Shown one piece after another: positions 61,960 to 64,000 of a stretch of DNA of 64,000 bases (the first letter of the stretch is position 1; the number at the start of each line of letters is the position of its first letter). The translations under genes and the position numbers were made by a program. The notes under the pieces were generated by a model, which searched no databases, was not told the origin of the DNA, and saw only the letters and a program-made list of their open reading frames with translations. Where the stretch lies: contig NZ_JAQNCS010000002.1 in assembly GCF_049472655.1 (NCBI RefSeq), positions 62,001 to 126,000 of the forward strand. The letters run 5' to 3'. The stretch comes from Deferribacter abyssi. Its GTDB lineage: Bacteria > Chrysiogenota > Deferribacteres > Deferribacterales > Deferribacteraceae.

Positions 61960-63261
61960 ATGATATGGAATGAAGAGTACGAAACCCTCCCTAGAGAAGC
62001 TCTTGAAGCATTACAACTTAAAAGATTACAAAATTTAGTGGAAAGAGTTTATGCAACAGTACCCTTTTATCGGAAAAAGCTTGACGAAGCCGGTGTAAGA
62101 CCTGAACAAATAAAAAGTCTTGACGACCTTAGAAGATTACCTTTTACAACAAAACAAGATTTAAGAGATAATTATCCTTTTGGACTATTTGCTGTTCCAA
62201 AAGAACAGGTTGTTAGAATACATGCTTCAAGTGGCACCACAGGAAAACCGACCGTAGTTGGTTACACAAAACGTGACATAAACACCTGGGCAGAGATTAT
62301 GGCAAGAACATTTCAGGCAGCAGGTGTAGGAAAAGGAGACGTCCTTCAAAATGCTTATGGTTATGGCTTATTCACAGGAGGTCTTGGTGCTCATTATGGA
62401 GCAGAACTAATTGGTGCCTCAGTAATCCCTATTTCTGGTGGTAACTCTAAAAAACAGATTATGATAATGCAGGATTTTGGAACAACAGCAATTTCATGCA
62501 CCCCATCTTATGCTCTCAATCTATATGAAGTGGCTGAAGAACTTGGTATAAGTTTAAAAAAATTACCTGTTAAAGTAGGTGTGTTCGGTGCTGAACCATG
62601 GACAAATGAAATGAGAAAAGAAATTGAAGAAAAATGGGGAATAGATGCTATTGATATTTACGGATTAAGTGAAGTAATCGGTCCAGGAGTTGCTTTTGAG
62701 TGTGTAGAAGCTAAAAACGGAATGCATATCAATGAAGATCATTTTTTAGTTGAAATTATAGATCCAGAAACGGGCGAACAACTTCCTTATGGTGAAAAAG
62801 GAGAAATTGTTTTCACAACATTAACCAAGGAAGCAATCCCTCTTATCAGGTATAGAACAAGAGATATTACAAGACTCATTAAAGCACCTTGCATTTGTGG
62901 AAGAACTTTTGTTCGAATGGAAAAAGTCATGGGTAGAAGTGATGATATGTTAATCATAAGAGGTGTAAATGTCTTCCCTTCACAAATCGAATCTATTTTG
63001 ATGGAAACAAAAGGTATTCTGCCTCATTATCTCATTATAGTCGATAGAGAAAATAATCTTGATACTCTGGAAATACTCGTAGAAGTTAATGAAGAATTCT
63101 TCTCTGATGAAATAAAGAAATTACAACAACTTGAAACTAGTATAGAAAAAAGCATAAAAGAAATGATAGGAATTTCTGCAAAAATAAGACTTGTAGAACC
63201 TAAAACTATAGAAAGAAGTCAGGGTAAAGCAAAAAGGGTTATTGATAAAAGAAAGATTTAA
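61960..63261 (+). CDS. paaK: phenylacetate-CoA ligase-family enzyme
   Basis: AMP-forming ligase that activates phenylacetate (or a related aryl acid) to its CoA ester. 433 residues: WNEEYETLPREALEALQLKRL N-terminus, the P-loop HASSGTTGKPTVVGYT, DIYGLSEVIGPGVAFEC, YRTRDITRLI and the C-terminal GRSDDMLIIRGVNVFPSQIE. GGAG precedes ATG 61960; the longer frame from 61915 is rejected. Followed by an ACT-domain gene and a Liv-type binding protein, the common set for amino-acid-derived aryl-acid use. Controlled by the promoter/palindrome above. Confidence 0.93.
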   Translation: MIWNEEYETLPREALEALQLKRLQNLVERVYATVPFYRKKLDEAGVRPEQIKSLDDLRRLPFTTKQDLRDNYPFGLFAVPKEQVVRIHASSGTTGKPTVVGYTKRDINTWAEIMARTFQAAGVGKGDVLQNAYGYGLFTGGLGAHYGAELIGASVIPISGGNSKKQIMIMQDFGTTAISCTPSYALNLYEVAEELGISLKKLPVKVGVFGAEPWTNEMRKEIEEKWGIDAIDIYGLSEVIGPGVAFECVEAKNGMHINEDHFLVEIIDPETGEQLPYGEKGEIVFTTLTKEAIPLIRYRTRDITRLIKAPCICGRTFVRMEKVMGRSDDMLIIRGVNVFPSQIESILMETKGILPHYLIIVDRENNLDTLEILVEVNEEFFSDEIKKLQQLETSIEKSIKEMIGISAKIRLVEPKTIERSQGKAKRVIDKRKI

Positions 63262-63274
63262 TCAGGAGGCAACA

Positions 63275-63706
63275 ATGAAAATTACTCAAATATCTATTTT
63301 TATAGAGAATCAATCCGGGAGGTTATGGGAAGTATGTGATCTTTTAGGAAAAAACAACATAAATATTCGCGCTCTATCATTAGCAGATACATCAGACTTT
63401 GGGATTTTAAGACTTATTGTAAATGATCCTGAAAAAGCATATAGAAAATTAAGAGAAAATGAATTCACTGTTGGAAAAACAGAAGTTATCGCTGTAGAAG
63501 TCCCTGATTCACCAGGAGGATTGGCAAAAATCTTAAAAATTTTAAAAGATAATAATATAAATGTAGAATACATGTACGCTTTTGTTGAAAGAAGTGGTGA
63601 TTGTGCAATTATGATATTTCGCTTTGATGAAACCGATAAAGCTATAGAAGCACTAAACAATAATGGCATTAAAACAATAAAGGGTGAAGAAATCTACGGT
63701 TTATAA
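63275..63706 (+). CDS. tandem ACT-domain protein
   Basis: 143 residues with two ACT domains: about 1-70 (QISIFIENQSGRLWEVCDLL) and about 70-143 (VIAVEVPDSPGGLAKILKIL). ACT domains bind amino acids; proteins of this shape often accompany paaK and are thought to sense aromatic or branched-chain amino acids. GGAGG precedes ATG 63275, 13 bp after the paaK stop. Confidence 0.9.
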   Translation: MKITQISIFIENQSGRLWEVCDLLGKNNINIRALSLADTSDFGILRLIVNDPEKAYRKLRENEFTVGKTEVIAVEVPDSPGGLAKILKILKDNNINVEYMYAFVERSGDCAIMIFRFDETDKAIEALNNNGIKTIKGEEIYGL

Positions 63707-63726
63707 AATAAATCTAGGAGTAAGGG

Positions 63727-64000
63727 ATGAAAAAAATATTACTTATTGTTTTTTTTGCAATTTTAAGTGTTACTTCATATGCAGAAATGAAAATAGGTGC
63801 CTTATTTTCTACAAGTGGTCCTGCCTCCTTTTTGGGACTTCCTGAAAAACGAACATTGGATATGGTTGTAGAAGAAATAAATAAAAAAGGTGGCATAAAT
63901 GGAGAAAAAATAAAAATAATTTTTTATGACACCAAAGGAATAGATGGTGAGGCAAGAAAAAAGTTTATAAGACTTGCCACAAAAGATAAAGTATTAGCAG
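63727..64000 (+). CDS. Liv-type ABC transporter substrate-binding protein (3' end cut off)
   Basis: First 91 codons of a periplasmic binding protein: signal peptide about 1-19 (cleavage SYA-EM), then MKIGALFSTSGPASFLG, DMVVEEINKKGGINGEKIKI and the frame is open at base 64000. Peripla_BP_6/LivK-type. RBS GGAG and GTAAGGG before ATG 63727, 20 bp after the ACT gene. Permease and ATPase genes presumably follow. Confidence 0.88.
   Translation, partial: MKKILLIVFFAILSVTSYAEMKIGALFSTSGPASFLGLPEKRTLDMVVEEINKKGGINGEKIKIIFYDTKGIDGEARKKFIRLATKDKVLA

Noticed and set aside
1..64000. CRISPR arrays, insertion sequences, prophage, tRNA or rRNA genes
   Set aside because: I looked for spaced direct repeats, transposase genes, cloverleaf ends and rRNA motifs, and found none.

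Overview
The window is a strongly AT-rich, gene-dense stretch of a Gram-negative bacterial chromosome. The Gram-negative reading rests on Kdo and heptose synthesis, LptA/B/C, MltG and lipoproteins. HPr kinase, c-di-AMP synthase (CdaA), RpoN, a mannose-family PTS, polyamine genes and a phenylacetate-CoA ligase/ACT/Liv cluster occur together, and the protein sequences have a thermophile-like flavour. This fits a member of the Deferribacterota (Deferribacter-like), but that is inference from gene content and style, not a database match. I see no tRNA, rRNA, CRISPR array, insertion sequence or prophage.

Layout. (1) 1-7054, minus: an envelope operon with a CsgG-like lipoprotein, a TPR/SLH-like lipoprotein, an LPP20-domain protein with a Pro/Gln/Tyr-rich N-terminus, a FlgT-N/LPP20-like protein and a SpoIID-domain protein, followed by fructose-1,6-bisphosphatase (cut by the window edge). 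(2) 7285-13755: amt with a candidate sigma-54 promoter, a truncated PrmA-like methyltransferase, asd, an MBL hydrolase, dtd, murJ and an IHF/HU gene. (3) 14002-40519, minus: 30 consecutive genes with no gap above 26 bp, running from a degenerate PilT/GspE-like protein through pgi-tilS-hpt-ftsH-folP-cdaA-cdaR-glmM-pdxJ-acpS-kdsB-pyrG-kdsA-kdsD-kdsC-lptCAB-rpoN-hpf-ptsN-hprK-rapZ to PTS IIA-IIB-IIC-IID-ptsH-ptsI. (4) 40576-49471: mobB-moeA-htrA, carA-mltG, a LysR/YeiH divergent pair, an ElbB-like protein and a Sir2-like protein. (5) 49622-57600: a flavin reductase, a MOP-superfamily exporter, and a four-gene operon of RNA methyltransferase, double-receiver diguanylate cyclase, Csd6-like YkuD protein and Csd4-like M99 carboxypeptidase, then a SlyD-type isomerase. 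(6) 57699-64000, plus: hldD, speD-speE-speB, HU, an XRE-cupin regulator, and a phenylacetate-CoA ligase/ACT/Liv-binding-protein operon behind a perfect 20-bp palindrome.

How the genes work together. Region 3 joins sugar-phosphate supply (pgi, glmM), c-di-AMP signalling, Kdo/LPS synthesis and transport, and a PTS whose HPr carries both the EI-phosphorylated His and the HprK-phosphorylated Ser. RpoN, IIA-Ntr and RapZ lie beside it, as in the nitrogen-PTS clusters of proteobacteria. The Csd4/Csd6 pair is a peptidoglycan-trimming module known to set helical or curved cell shape in Helicobacter and Campylobacter; here it is co-operonic with a c-di-GMP synthase. The start-site choices given below rest on visible Shine-Dalgarno sequences; several move the start downstream of the longest open frame.
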